NCBI GenBank assembly: GCA_029216955.1
Contig: JANAVB010010791.1
Span: 7,954,868 to 8,018,867 of the forward strand
Source: Iris pallida
Taxonomy: Eukaryota > Streptophyta > Magnoliopsida > Asparagales > Iridaceae
Direction: 5' to 3'
DNA: 64,000 nt
In this document: piece after piece, positions 52,418 through 64,000 of the stretch
Numbering within the stretch: position 1 is the stretch's first letter
Layout: every line of letters begins with the position of its first letter
Notes under the pieces: model-generated
Told to the model about the DNA's origin: nothing
What the model saw: the letters and a program-made list of their open reading frames with translations, nothing else
The model's database searches: none
Made by a program: the position numbers and the translations under genes

Positions 52418-53250
52418 CTAACACTCCTCTGACCAGACAAACTCTGCGTCCTTCCGGGTCAGCCTAGTCAATGGCTCTGCAATCCGGAAGAAATCTTGAA
52501 CAAACCTCCTGTAGTAACCTGCCAATCCCAGAAAGCTCCTGATCTCTGCGACTGAACTCGGTGCTGTCCATGCCTCAACTGCTCTGATCTTCTTCGGGTC
52601 GACTGAGATCCCATCTCCGGTCACCACATGACCTAGGAAATCAACTCGATCTAAGAAGAACTCACACTTCGAGAGCTTGCCGTAAAGCTGCTCCTTCCTG
52701 AGAGTCTCCTGTACCACTCTCAAATGCTCCTCATGCTCCTCTGGGATCTTCGAATACACCAAAATGTCATTGATGAACACCACCATAAATTTATCCAAGT
52801 ACTGGTGGAACACCTTGTTCATCAAGTTCATGAACACCGCTGGGGCGTTAGTTAACCCAAACGGCATCACCATGAACTCAAACTGGCCATACCGAGTCCT
52901 GAAAGCTGTCTTCGGAATATCCTCCTTCTTTACTTTCACCTGATGATATCCTGACCTCAGATCAATCTTGGAAAATACCTTCGCTGCGCTCAGCTGATCG
53001 AACAGGTTATATCGTGAGGCTGTTGAGTGCCCTGTAGACGATACACATATGTAACGACCCATCCTTCTTCAGTACAAAAAGTACTGGCGTACCCTATGGT
53101 GAAGAACTCGATCGGATGAAGCCCTTGTCCTGTAACTCATCCACCTGCTTCTTCAACTCTACAAGCTCACTGTTGTTCACTCTATAGACATGCTGAGATA
53201 TCGGCTCTGCGCCGGGTACCAAGTCTATAGAGAACTACACATCCCTGTCC
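52418..53250 (-). pseudogene. pol: Reverse transcriptase of element C, with altered catalytic box
   Basis: On the minus strand: [20 protein letters not shown] (Asp), [40 protein letters not shown]. The catalytic box then reads FINDILVYS instead of FIDDILVYS (Asn codon at 52769-52771). [15 protein letters not shown] and [14 protein letters not shown] follow. Upstream, the finger region (53063-53250) has a short deletion and frameshift, since the PLPRID part is missing between CIDYR-type and NLFDQL sequence. It ends at the GGAGG target of E. Confidence 0.87.
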
Positions 53251-53255
53251 GGAGG

Positions 53256-54940
53256 TGTCACGCCCCAGTACCGAAATACGGAGACGGACTAGGCCAGCTA
53301 CTCCATATGAGGTACGTAACGTCATACGGCGATCGTGGCTGTCGAGAGACTATGGGGTACATGCTACAATCAAGTCTCCTATGGTCCCACAGAGTTCTAT
53401 GTCTCAATCAATCAAATCATATCAGCAAATAGATGAACATTAAAGACAAAGCAGTAAGGCGTCCCTGACGCTTCATCAAAATGATCATGAGAGACTAGCT
53501 TTATAATTTAGCTATCTCAGAGAGTCAGGAGTACAAAATTATACACAGCTGCAGTCTGTTTAATTACAATCATGTACTGACACAAAATATCAAGTAATCC
53601 GGCTAACAGGTGCCGGTGGCTAAACGCCGCAAAAGTATAAACAGGAGTGGTGGAGAAGAAACCCACTCGAGTCCCCGAACTGCCATGCTCCTAGTATGCA
53701 CCATGGATGTCAGGGAGGAAGATAGTGTCCTCTGGCTTTGCTACGAGATCTGGCCAAACAAAACCAGCGGGATCAGCCCCGAATAGCAAGTACCGCCAAA
53801 GGGGCACAAGAGATAAGACTAAAAACCCAGTTAATAGAATGATTGATAATAGTAATACTTATGTTACTATTATAGGGTAGCGCAACATCCTCGAACCCAT
53901 ATGGCACCCTTACAACCAAACAAGGACAAAAGGTGCCGCATGGAGTCGGGACGTGTCGTACTCTATAACTTTCACATAAGTTAAAAGGTATAATCAATAA
54001 AATCTCCTGATCGTGACTTCGGTCGATAGCCTATCGCAGCACAATAACCAACCCAACAATCAAACAAGAACATGGGTTGGATCATGTACCATGATAGACC
54101 ATGTTCCTCAGTCATTCACAGAAGTAGCACTCCATAATCAGAATAAGTCTTCCATTCATAACTTCGGTCCACAGCCTATCATAGTACGATAACCAACCCA
54201 ACAATCAAACAAGAACATGGGTTGGATCACGTACCATGACAGTCCGCTTCCTTCAGTTACTCATGGAAGGTAATAGGATACAAGCAAGTCATTTTCACGG
54301 CCAATCAAGTCTACAAGTTTCTAGTAGGACGAGGTTATCCTCGCATCATGTTATGTAGAAATCCTCAGATCGTATCTTTCCAGCAAGGCTAGCCCACCCA
54401 GGGGTTCGCGTAGACAGGTATGATTGAGCACAGGTCCCTCGCAAGGCCACCTTGCTAAAACATATAATATGTAGCAGGAATTAATCGGATACAGTCATCC
54501 ACTCGTTGCAGATGACACAGTATCCGTGGAGACCAGCCGGCGCGTCAAGACAGTATCTCAAGGCGGCTGGTGTAACACGATCTCGAGATTTTGCCCTCCC
54601 CATGCATCTAGTATATTTAGTTGCCTAATTTAACCCTAGGTGAAATCTTGGATTTTCATGCTGTGGCCTGCAAGATTATCCTCCTAAAGTCGTACTTTAG
54701 TACGAGTACCCCAAAGAGGATCCTTGTCAATCAGTATGTCAACATGTTCTACCCTCCTTAGTGTAATGCATCATTGCAAATACGCCACGTGGAGTTACGA
54801 GTCATTTGTCGAGCATGAACAAGAACTGGAACATTCAGGTACGTGTATCAGGTAGGAACACTTTGTTCTCCGGGTCACATTAGTGCTCATATCATGCTCA
54901 GGACAAAAGGCGTAAGGATATAAAATGGGCATATAATATA

Positions 54941-54972
<32 letters not shown>

Positions 54973-56206
54973 GGTAACAATATAGGGCACAGAAGTCCAT
55001 GCGGCTCAGGGGGAGTGAGTTCATGCGGCCGGGTCAATACTGGTTCATGCGGCTGGGACTACACGCTCATGCGGCTCAGGGAGCCCCAAGGCGCATGCGG
55101 CTGGAAAGGCGGGTTCATGCGGACGAAGGGGTGTCAGCGTATACGGCTGCGATCAGATGAAGTCCTATGCGGCTGAGCATGGGCGATACATATGCGGCTG
55201 GATGATGGATGGGCCTTATGCGGCCCAAAACAGTAACGCATATGCGGCTGGGTGCAAAAAGAACTCATGCGGCTGAAAGCTAGCTGCATGAAGTCCATGC
55301 GACTCAAGATAACAGGGGCTCATGCGACTGAGTCTGAACAAGGCTATGCGGCTCAATTACTTGCCGCATGAAGATTCATGCGGTTAAGTACTCAAGCAAG
55401 TCTTATGCGGCTAGGACGGACTTTCCATGCGGCTGAGCTCGAACGAGTCTCATGCGGCTGGAAAGGCCATACGGCCAGAGACTTGCCGCATGAAGATTCA
55501 TGCGGTCAAGTACTGCTCTTCTTCTCCACTCGTCCGAGAAGAGGAGCCAAGCAACCATGGCTTCCAAGCTACACAAAACCTTCATCCGGAGCCCAAATCG
55601 AAACTTCCTTAGGTCAAAATAGGGTAGAACAAAATTCTCTACAACATGGAACCATCAAAACTTGAAAATAATAAAGTTTGCTAGATCAAAACCAAGAAGA
55701 TCCGAAAATGGTTAAAACCTAGATCTGCAAAAATTAAAGTTTCAAAATGGAAAACTTCAAGTTCTAAACTAGTATAGAATAAGGAGAAGAATATATTTTG
55801 ACAAGTAATTTTGTAAGAAAACATCAACAACATTTATGGATCCATCTCTTGAGCAAGTTGGTACTTGCCTTGGTTGATGGAAGAAATATTTGGTTGGTGG
55901 AGGAAATAAATGAGAGGAAATAAATAAGAGGAGAGAGAATGAGTTGTATATATAGATCTTGGACCCATGGGTTCATGATGAACCAAAGGGTACATGATGG
56001 ACCATTGGTGAACCAAGAATAGGTTACCCAAATGAGCCAGAACTGTAGGCCCAAATGCAGAAAATAAATTAGGAAATAATATTTTGTCGAATATTTTTGG
56101 AAAATGCATGAAAAAAGACAGCATAATAAATATAGTATAAATACAAGGTAAATACAATTTATCGGTTTACGTATTAAAATATGTATTCCAGGATCGAGGA
56201 GTGACA
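53256..56206 (-). mobile_element. Element E: solo LTR (relative of element B LTR) in the pol gene of C
   Basis: It starts TGTCACGCCCCAGTACC and ends GAGGAGTGACA, 2,951 bp. The perfect 5-bp duplication GGAGG is at 53251-53255 and 56207-56211. Removing it and one GGAGG restores the protease-RT linker of C. A single LTR with target duplication indicates deletion of the interior by LTR-LTR recombination. It shares start, end and ATGCGG array with B's LTR but is diverged. The 300-bp piece 54000-54260 contains a near-duplicate stretch (CCAACCCAACAATCAAACAA twice, about 155 bp apart). Confidence 0.92.
54995..55520. repeat. ATGCGGCT minisatellite in solo LTR E
   Basis: About 22 copies of (C)ATGCGGCT spaced 15-30 bp apart. 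The spacers differ from those in B. A (TAA)n run (54945-54972) lies just before it. Confidence 0.85.
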
Positions 56207-56780
56207 GGAGGCAACCCTGGCAACTCCTTCGGAAACATATTCATAAACTCAGCTATCAGTGGATGTGGCACGCCCTGCTCCTCCGCTGAAACTCTGCAGA
56301 AAACTCTGCTGCTCTGCTCTGACCCCCGCCTGGTGAACTCGAACTCCGGCTCTCCTGGCATGCTAAAAAGAACTCTACCCCCGCGATAATCTATACTGGC
56401 ATGGTGCCTGCTCAACCAATCCATACCGAGTACAATATCGTAGTTCGGTAATGGCATCACGAGCAGACTCACATCCAGTTTTTGGCCTCCCAAAACTACT
56501 CTCCGATCCTTGCGAACATCACGAACGAGGATAATACCACCCCCAGTCATGATCTTGCAAGTCCTAGGCAAACGTTCAGAAGAAAGCTGGTGTCTAATGG
56601 CAAAAGATACAGACACAAAGCTATGGAAAGCACCCGAATCAAATAATACGAATGCGGGAAAAGAGTCGATAAGAACATAACCTGCTATCAGATCGCCTAC
56701 TGCCTCGGTATCCTCCGCTGCCATGGCGAAAGCTCGCCCCTGCTGGCCCCCTCTAGTCTGCTGCTGATGCTGAACAAACT
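56207..56780 (-). pseudogene. pol: Aspartic protease of element C
   Basis: On the minus strand: DLIAGYVLIDSFPAFVLFDS, GAFHSFVSVSFAIRH (DSGA loop), then PLPNYDIVLGMDWLSRHHAS and IDYRGGRVLFSMPG. It ends with MFPKELPGLPP at the GGAGG site where E was inserted. No break is seen within this domain, which is the best-preserved part of C. Confidence 0.87.
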
Positions 56781-57986
56781 TTTGCTGATGAGTCGACAAG
56801 GGTCCCTTCTGCTGCTCCACTGGAGCCTTGGTTCCTGCTCCCTGTCCCTTATGCCCGAAAGCCTCAGGACACTCCCTCAACTGATGCTCCGATGAACCAC
56901 AGAGTAGGCACTTGCTTAGCCTCTTCCTGCACTCACTCCACCTGTGTCCTGGCTTCTTACAGAAGTCACAAATGGTGGCCTGCTGCTGTCTCGGTGCCTG
57001 CTGACCCTGTCTCTGATGTGTCTGCTGGAATGGCCTCTGTTGCTGGAAAGACCTCTGCTGATGCTGCTACTGGAGCTAGAAATGGGGCTTCTTGGCCGGT
57101 CCTCCACTGCCAATAGCTGCATAAGAATCACGACCTCTCTTCTGCTTCAGCTCTAGATCATCTTCTGCTGCCATGGATCCCATCAATATCTTCTCAAATG
57201 TAGCATTCCTGTTACTCTTGGTTAAGGACTTGACTTTCTTAACCAAACCCTTCCTGAATCTTCTAGTCTTCGCTGTCTCGCTAAGGCCCTCCACAAATCT
57301 GCCCAAGCGGTAGAACTCCTTGGCATACACCTCTACAGTTTGGTTCCCTGAACCAGGTTCTCAAACTGTGTCTCCAACGCGCCAAGTACAGTATCGGGGA
57401 AGAACTTCTCCTTAAAAAGCTTCTTAAAAGCCTCCCAAGTTTGCCCCATAGTACCAACCATGGGGTCGGTCTAGTACTAAGTGCGGGTAAGGTCCTGCAT
57501 CATGCTGCCCGCTACTTCCACCTGGAGTCTAGCCGGTATCTCTGCGAGACGAAAAATCTCCTCTATGTGCTCGATCCAATCGTCCGCATAAAGGATACCC
57601 TCCGTAACCTTGAAGTCCTGCGGCCTCATCTTCTGGAAATCCTGAATACCTGGTGTCCTCGGCTGGTATGGCTGAATCTGCCCTTCTTAGGGTGGGGCAG
57701 TTGCCCTCTCTACTGCTACCTTCGCTAACTGGTAGGCATTATCAATGCCCTGTCTCATGTCCTCTGACTGGCGTCGCTGCATCTCCATCATCTGCTGAAT
57801 GAAAGTGAAACACTGTGCCGTATCAACTGTCCCCTGGGGTGGTGGTGGTAGCATCCCCTGAACTCCTGGGATAGTCCTCGGAGCTGGTGGAGGACCACCC
57901 CCAAAAGTTACAGATGGGCCCAACTGAGCTGGAATAAGAGGCACTGTGGTCCCTGGGGCCGACTGAGTCGGACGAGAAGTAGCCAA
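56781..57986 (-). pseudogene. gag: Gypsy gag of element C
   Basis: It starts MATSRPTQSAPGTTVPLIPA on the minus strand. A helical stretch (FTFIQQMMEMQRRQSEDMRQ) follows, then an in-frame stop at 57687-57689. The capsid part is readable: DFQKMRPQDFKVTEGILYAD, WIEHIEEIFRLAEIPA, FKEKFFPDTVLGALETQFEN. Two stops occur near 57475 and a 1-nt frameshift near 57335, then VYAKEFYRLGRFVEGLSE. Two CCHC knuckles, CDFCKKPGHRWSEC and CLLCGSSEHQLREC, lie at about 56975-56870. Confidence 0.85.
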
Positions 57987-58277
57987 CCTCTCAGTGGTAT
58001 CCCTGAGACCAGAGCACTACGATCATGTCTCCACCATCCTGAAGACAGATCAAACAAGGAATCAATTACTGAAAAGAAGCAAAATCTTCAAAGGATGATA
58101 GTTGTTTTCAAAAGGAGACAATTAACAGCAAGAATTGTTAAGAGTTTTCCTAATGTGATTGAGTACCTTAACTTATATCTTATATCCTACTGCAGGCTGT
58201 AATGATACTCTAGTTCAAGTACCACTACGAATCATACTAGTTGTGATTGTGACCTGCATGGGCCACCACTAAAAATG
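57987..58277 (-). promoter_or_regulatory. Leader and primer-binding site of element C
   Basis: The 18-mer GACCTGCATGGGCCACCA is at 58251-58268, 9 nt from the LTR. It is the same tRNA-Ile-type site as in A, B and D. The remaining 260 bp show no frame. Confidence 0.8.
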
Positions 58278-59905
58278 TGTCACGATCCACACCCAGTGAA
58301 AGGCACGAGAAGTGAATACGCCCAGCCTACGCCACAGTGTCGGCGGTAGAACGCTGTCCTAAGTCACAATATCTAACACAGTCTAGAATAAGCTTCGAAT
58401 GGAGAGTAAAATAATAAGTAACTCAATCACAATACTAAGATGGAATAGAATAGAAATCACAAGAGAGTCTCAACATAAATAGAAGTCTAAGTGTAAACCA
58501 CCAGAATAAATCTCAAGTACAACTCATAAGTCTCAAGTGGAAAGACAATAAAAAACTAAGTCTCAGCTAGACTATAGGCAAGTCCTCAGCGACTGCTGGA
58601 TCCTCCTGAGGGTCCACGTCGCCAGTGTCATCTAAGCCAATGCCATAATAAGTAGGGCAGAACTCTTCATCATCACCTGTAAAATTTTCAACATGCCCAG
58701 TCAGGACGGAACGAGCACATATCTCTCACAACAGTTCATAGCAGGAATGGACATATAAAGCAAGCTATAGAAAATTATACATGAATCGCTGTAAAGAAAA
58801 TCAATAAGAGAGAGAATATAAAATAAGATATAATATGATAAATAGAGAAATGTAACCATCTACGTTATTTAGAGCATGAATTGGTTATGTAAACGGTCTG
58901 GATTGCACATGGATACAGCTATGGAGTATACATGGATACCTACTGGGGATAATGATCACATAACCAACTACACTCTCCCTGCCCCCAATCAATACACAAG
59001 GATCAATACATGTTATGTTATTGCACATGGATAACAACTACTGTATACATGGAGCTCATATGGTCATGAGTGTACATGAATAACATATGAGTGCACATGG
59101 ATAAATATGAATACATGGAGTACATGATGGCCATGATAAAGTACATGAACATGACATACTCGATGTATCCGAGGGGATAACATCGCATGAAAAGATCCAT
59201 AGGGTACTAATCCGTGTGAACGTCGTGTCAGCATCAAGTATACTAGTCTATAACAAGAGAACATATCCAAAGAAGTATGAAAAGATCAGAGAATGTACTC
59301 GCCTGGCAAACTGAACTACTGATGATGAAGTGTAGCTAAACTGGGGCAATGTAAACCTATTTAAAGTATACCCATGTCACAACCAAGTCCACAATATCAA
59401 AAGAAATAGCTACAATGCAAGACTATATGCTTCTAGATCCATTTCGGTCAAAGTCAACCCTCGGTCAACTCTGGTCAAACCTGGTCAATGCTGGTCAAAC
59501 CTGGGTCAACTAGTCCGTCAACTAATTTCTAGGTCATACACAAAATTCTAGGTCATTTGGAGTTCGTTTGAGTTGAATTGGATCAAGTTTGACCCAAAGT
59601 TGACTTTTGTCAATTTGGTCAACTTGTCGGCCAATACGACTAAACTATGCTCGAAATGACAAACCAAATCTGTCCTAGGACTCCTATAGTTATATACACC
59701 ACTACAATCTACTCTAAGTGAAATTCCAAGCATAATATCTACATACATATAGGTATATACACACACATGTGTATATACAATACAAACAAAACCTAAATCT
59801 AACAAATGGTGGTGTGTGTGTGTGTGTGTCCTGGAGCTTACTGAATTGGGATAAATCTGAGATTAAAAACAGTAAAATACAACCGTGGTATACCACAATT
59901 TAATA

Positions 59906-59986
<81 letters not shown>

Positions 59987-61949
59987 AAGTAAGGAACTAC
60001 TTATATATATATCTATATACACAAATGCACAAAATGGAAAGATACGCAATGATGCGATATAATATAAAGAGTCTAAAATCTGGAATAATATCTCCCTCGA
60101 CCCATTCTCAATATGTATGCATTAGTAATGGAGTTCAACGGGATTTTATACATATATAATTAAACATATATATACATAGCTATATTGAAAGCATATATAC
60201 TCATAATTGATGGAAAATTATGAAACAAAGCCAAAAGTTGGTTCCCACATATCCGAAACCTCATATAAGTCCTGTAAACTCAGATTTTAGAAGCTAAGAA
60301 GCTGGAAATCAAAATATCACATTTAACTCAAAAATCGAAATCAAAGAAAACTCATCCAATTCACACAACGACCCAAAATACAAAATACACCAAACGAACC
60401 CGCGAAACTCGACATACACGTTGGTCTCGACCCACGTGATGCATTTGTATACTCTCGGGTTTGAAATCGTGTCCGTGTCGTGTCCACGGAACGCGTATCG
60501 GAATTTCCCGATACCGTGTGATACGCGTGCGTTCTCGCTCGTTTGAGCGCCGCACACGCAACAAAATGCCCCGTGCTTGTGCACGTAGCTAGGGGGGGTC
60601 CTGGGGTAGGTCTAGGACACAATGACATGGTGACACATCGTGCCAAAATAGCTCACGCGGCTCGCACCTGTGCGTGGCCTGCTGCACGCGTGAACACCCG
60701 CGCGCCCTCGTACGAGCGGTTCCGCCCTCGTGGCTCGCTCGTCGGGCCACGCCGCGACTCGGGGTTCGTCCTACGGGTCTTCTAGGTATAGGTCAACATG
60801 TTCTGGGTCCTAGAATGGGTCTTCGCTGCGTCGTGTGCGCGCACGAAGTTCGTTCCCGCGACAAAAACGAAAGGCTGAATGCACAGTGGCTGAGCGGTGC
60901 ACGCACGATTTCTCCGCGCTTGCTCAACGAAAAGCCGTGAAATTTTACGAGCATGGGGGCAGAGGTTGCCCCCACGTTCTAACAAAATTTCATGCAAAAA
61001 TACGCTCTGTGCATCGAAAAATCATGCGCGGACCGCAGGGCACGCACGGCCTCGTGCACGGGATCCGTGCACGTGCGTCCGTCGCCCGAAACGCCGCTGA
61101 TACGATGCCAAAACCAAAACCGTCTTCACGAAAGTTTATCAAAATCATATTATCTAAACATCCATGAAGTCAGAATCGAAAAACAACAACTTTCTATCCT
61201 AAGCGGCATTTCGTCGAACACGTGCCGTAAGGGACCGACACGTGTCCGATACCTCCATCAAACGGAGTTGAAATCTCACCAAATTTCGTGGGCAAGACTA
61301 GGGCACCTATATGGATGCAAAAATGAAAGAAAACCAGATTTGCAATGGTAGATTAGGGTTTACCGATTGAGTGTCAAAACTCAAAGAACGGGGCTCCTCA
61401 GTTGTCGTGTCGGCCGATTTCCCTCTAGCAAAAACCTCCGTCTCCACTCTAGAAGTGTTCCAGCAGATCCTCTTCTCCTCGACGAGCGCAACGGAGTTCG
61501 TTTGGGAAGAAACAGACTCCGGATGAAGGAATTATGAGTTTTGGAGAGGTAGATCTTTTAGAGTTTCTTTGTGGAGGCTACAATTCTACAAATGAATACA
61601 AAAGGGGAGGGGGTGCTGCTGTGTTGGGCGGCCAAGGGGGTTCTCTAGGCTTAGGGTTTCACTTGGGCCAACTCCTTCTCAAGTAGAAATGGGCCCAAGT
61701 CAAAAGACTTAAAGGCTAACATGCAAAAAGGCTAAATTAAATCAATTAAAGCCTTAAATAATCTAATGCATAAAAATAAATTCTAAAAATGAAAATAATA
61801 ATTCTAAGGCATGGTTAGTCCCTATACAATGTCCCCTAAGGTTAAACCAGTTGCTAGCACAAACATAAGTCAACATATTCAAAAAATTATAAAAGGCCAA
61901 AATGGCTAAAATGACTGAAATACCCTTCTATGAAAAAGTGGATGCTACA
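58278..61949 (-). repeat. Right (5') LTR of element C
   Basis: It starts TGTCACGATCCACACCC and ends GGATGCTACA, 3.67 kb. It is collinear with 46175-50277 apart from the TA tract and scattered substitutions. Confidence 0.92.
59910..59984. repeat. (TA)n tract in right LTR of C
   Basis: About 75 bp of uninterrupted TA, the short counterpart of 47800-48311. Confidence 0.95.
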
Positions 61950-63091
61950 GATATAGTCACATGTTTTGGTCGAAAACTAACTATACTTGTGTATATACAA
62001 CTATCTTGGTCATAGATGGAATGTAGAGTACCTCTGTCTCATTAGAGTGACCTTGCCTGCTTCTTGGTTCTCTATCAAGATAAGATTTAATCCCAAAATT
62101 TGAGTTCCCAATATGTATTTCCAAGCTTGACATAAAATACGATATTCAAGCATAATCATAAAAATAATTCAAGTCTTTAATAACCCTAAGATAACCCTTA
62201 GTATGACAATATATACATTTTTTCCCTCCAATATGCACAAACTAAACCTTCTTATTCTCTAGTCGGTTGAGGTCATCCATCATAACTTAAAAAAAATTAG
62301 ATTCCTCTAATCAATCTCAAAATAAGCTTTATCATATCTCTTAATAAATTTTTCGCAAAATTGCAATATTATAAATCCAAACTTTAAACTCAAGATTTAG
62401 ATAATCTTATCAATCGTGAATTATGCGACAAAAATTGAAGATTTTTTTCTCACAATTGAAATATTAAACTCAAAATCTAAATAAATTTATCAATCATAGA
62501 TCGTATGACACAGTTCAAAATTTAAAATTTTCCTCAAATCAATTTATATCTTCAAAAGATATGAATAACTATAACCCGAAAATCATAAATATTTTCTAAA
62601 TCTTCAAAATCAAAGATTTTACTCAATCTTCTATCAATCCTTCGGTGAATACTCCTAGTAGTCTCAAGATAAAATTCTCTCTGTCTTCTCTCTGTCCTCA
62701 AAGTTGGTAATATTGCTACTACCCAACTTAGAATTAACTAATCCATAAGATCATACTTTTAGAAAAATAAATATCTCTATATCTTAAATAAGACCTCAAT
62801 GTATAGTAATTGTGAATATAATCCTTCTAGTCACGTGTTTGACCTATGAGCATAAACTAGAGTGGTCATCTTCCTAATCGACATTAAGCACGAGAAAGTA
62901 AGGATTCACGGTAGAAAGGGGTCAAACAAGATGCAATCAAGGAAGGCAAACGAGAGTTTGAAGTTTGGAGTCAAGAAAGAATGTCAAGTATATAGATGAG
63001 ATCGCAGACTCTAATCCTATCTGCAGGCTCACATCGGTACAATAACGTAACCGAAGTGATAAATTTGACCTGCATGGGCCACCACAAAATA
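61950..63091 (-). other. LARD D interior, right part, with primer-binding site
   Basis: It is non-coding and AT-rich. It continues the homology to LARD A interior from about 14177 on (for example GTGTTTGACCTATGAGCATA at about 62834, as at 15462). The inverted repeat TCGGTAC...GTAACCGA is at 63034-63054. The primer site GACCTGCATGGGCCACCA is at 63067-63084, 7 nt from the LTR. Confidence 0.82.
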
Positions 63092-64000
63092 TGTAACGCC
63101 TCAGTCCCAAATTACTTAGGACTAAGTACGTCGACATGCCAGCTGCATACATACAAAGTATATTCCAATATATGGAACCTTCGCATGTATACATAAACTG
63201 TAGAATGTAGTAAATCATGAAACTAATCTCATCCACAAATAAAGAAGAGAGAATTTATAATAAACTTATGAATTGTTATTTACACAAGTCGTTGGGCGGA
63301 GACAGATCCACGACCAACAAAAAGAGAGGAATACATAATAAAGAAATATGTGGAGCGATGCGAAGAGGATCCAGGTGTAATCATCCTCGAACAAATATAG
63401 ATGATCATGGCCATGACTCAAATACCTATGAATGATAATAGCACACACCTGGAGAGATAACCAGGTCCTCAGAGGAACGTAACAAGATACAAGAAAACAC
63501 CATACCGTATAAACTGTGGTATATAATAAAAAATAAGGGGATTCGTGCAATAGGGTGCCTAACCGTACTATAGTGAATATGCAATAAAGAACAATCCTTC
63601 ACATATGGGCACTCGGGCTGTATAACAGTGGCATCGTCCCTTCCTTCGGAAACCAGTCATCTCTGTCCATAACGCTCGACGAACGTCAGAGGAAATCAGT
63701 AAGAAAACGTCCATAACGCTCCATGAACGTCAGAGGGAATCAGTAATAGTAAGGTGAACCTGCATCTCCAGCGGAGCTTCAGGTACAATAGCAATGAATA
63801 TGTGGCCCATACATCAAGGAACTGTTCTTCCCACCCGATGCCTAGTGGAGTCAGATCCATAACTCATATGAACATGTAGTAACTGTCAAGTCTATTAGCA
63901 TGCAATTCTATTGGTAGTTACTCCTAACCGTCGTACGCCTCATACGTATCGGTGGCCGGCCGACTACGCGAGTACGTGTCCTATATGTGACTCACAATAC
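63092..64000 (-). repeat. Right (5') LTR of LARD D, incomplete
   Basis: TGTAACGCCTCAGTCCCAAATT opens the LTR. It matches 41690-42600 closely to the window end. About 1.9 kb of it must lie outside. Confidence 0.88.

Overview
The window is nuclear DNA from a land plant, almost certainly an angiosperm. It holds Ty1/copia and Ty3/gypsy chromovirus LTR retrotransposons, an En/Spm (CACTA) transposon, a Mutator-like element and AT-rich filler. The GC-rich, G/C-ending coding fragment inside the Mutator-like element hints at a monocot, but this is inference. I find no intact host gene. One small secreted-peptide-like ORF near 31.25 kb is the only weak candidate.

Left half (1-31051): a Sirevirus-like copia element (called S here) runs on the + strand. 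Its 5' end is cut by a gypsy LTR fragment (1-892). S carries an internal tandem duplication of gag-protease-integrase (about 1.46 kb). The second copy was split by gypsy element B (3922-24041, minus strand, target duplication TTTTG). B was in turn split inside pol by a 9.9-kb non-coding LARD-type element A (9114-19039, two 3.32-kb LTRs, target duplication GTAAA). After B, S resumes with protease, integrase, RT, RNase H, an env-like third ORF with three stops, a cluster of polypurine tracts and its 3' LTR (29686-31051).

Middle (31052-36183): unassigned AT-rich DNA holds long (TA)n tracts, a hairpin MITE-like repeat, a 740-bp GC-rich Mutator-like element with perfect 9-bp target duplications and a captured coding fragment, and three tandem copies of a unit of about 515 bp.

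Right half (36184-64000): a copia LTR plus decayed gag (element T) is interrupted by a CACTA transposon (from 37513) that has lost most of its TNP2 transposase. The CACTA is cut by a second LARD-type element, D (from 41690, running past the window end). D is split by gypsy chromovirus C (46175-61949), and C's pol is split by a solo LTR, E (53256-56206, target duplication GGAGG). This gives five nested levels: T > CACTA > D > C > E.

The four gypsy-type elements (A, B, C, D) all lie on the minus strand. They share the same 18-nt primer-binding site, which matches the 3' end of a tRNA whose acceptor begins GGCCCAT, as I recall for plant tRNA-Ile(AAU). They also share a similar 3' end (GAGGACGAAAT-type motif plus purine tract). 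This suggests that the coding-free LARDs A and D are mobilised in trans by chromoviruses related to B and C. All coding regions are decayed, often by TGG-to-TAG or other G-to-A changes expected from methylated DNA.
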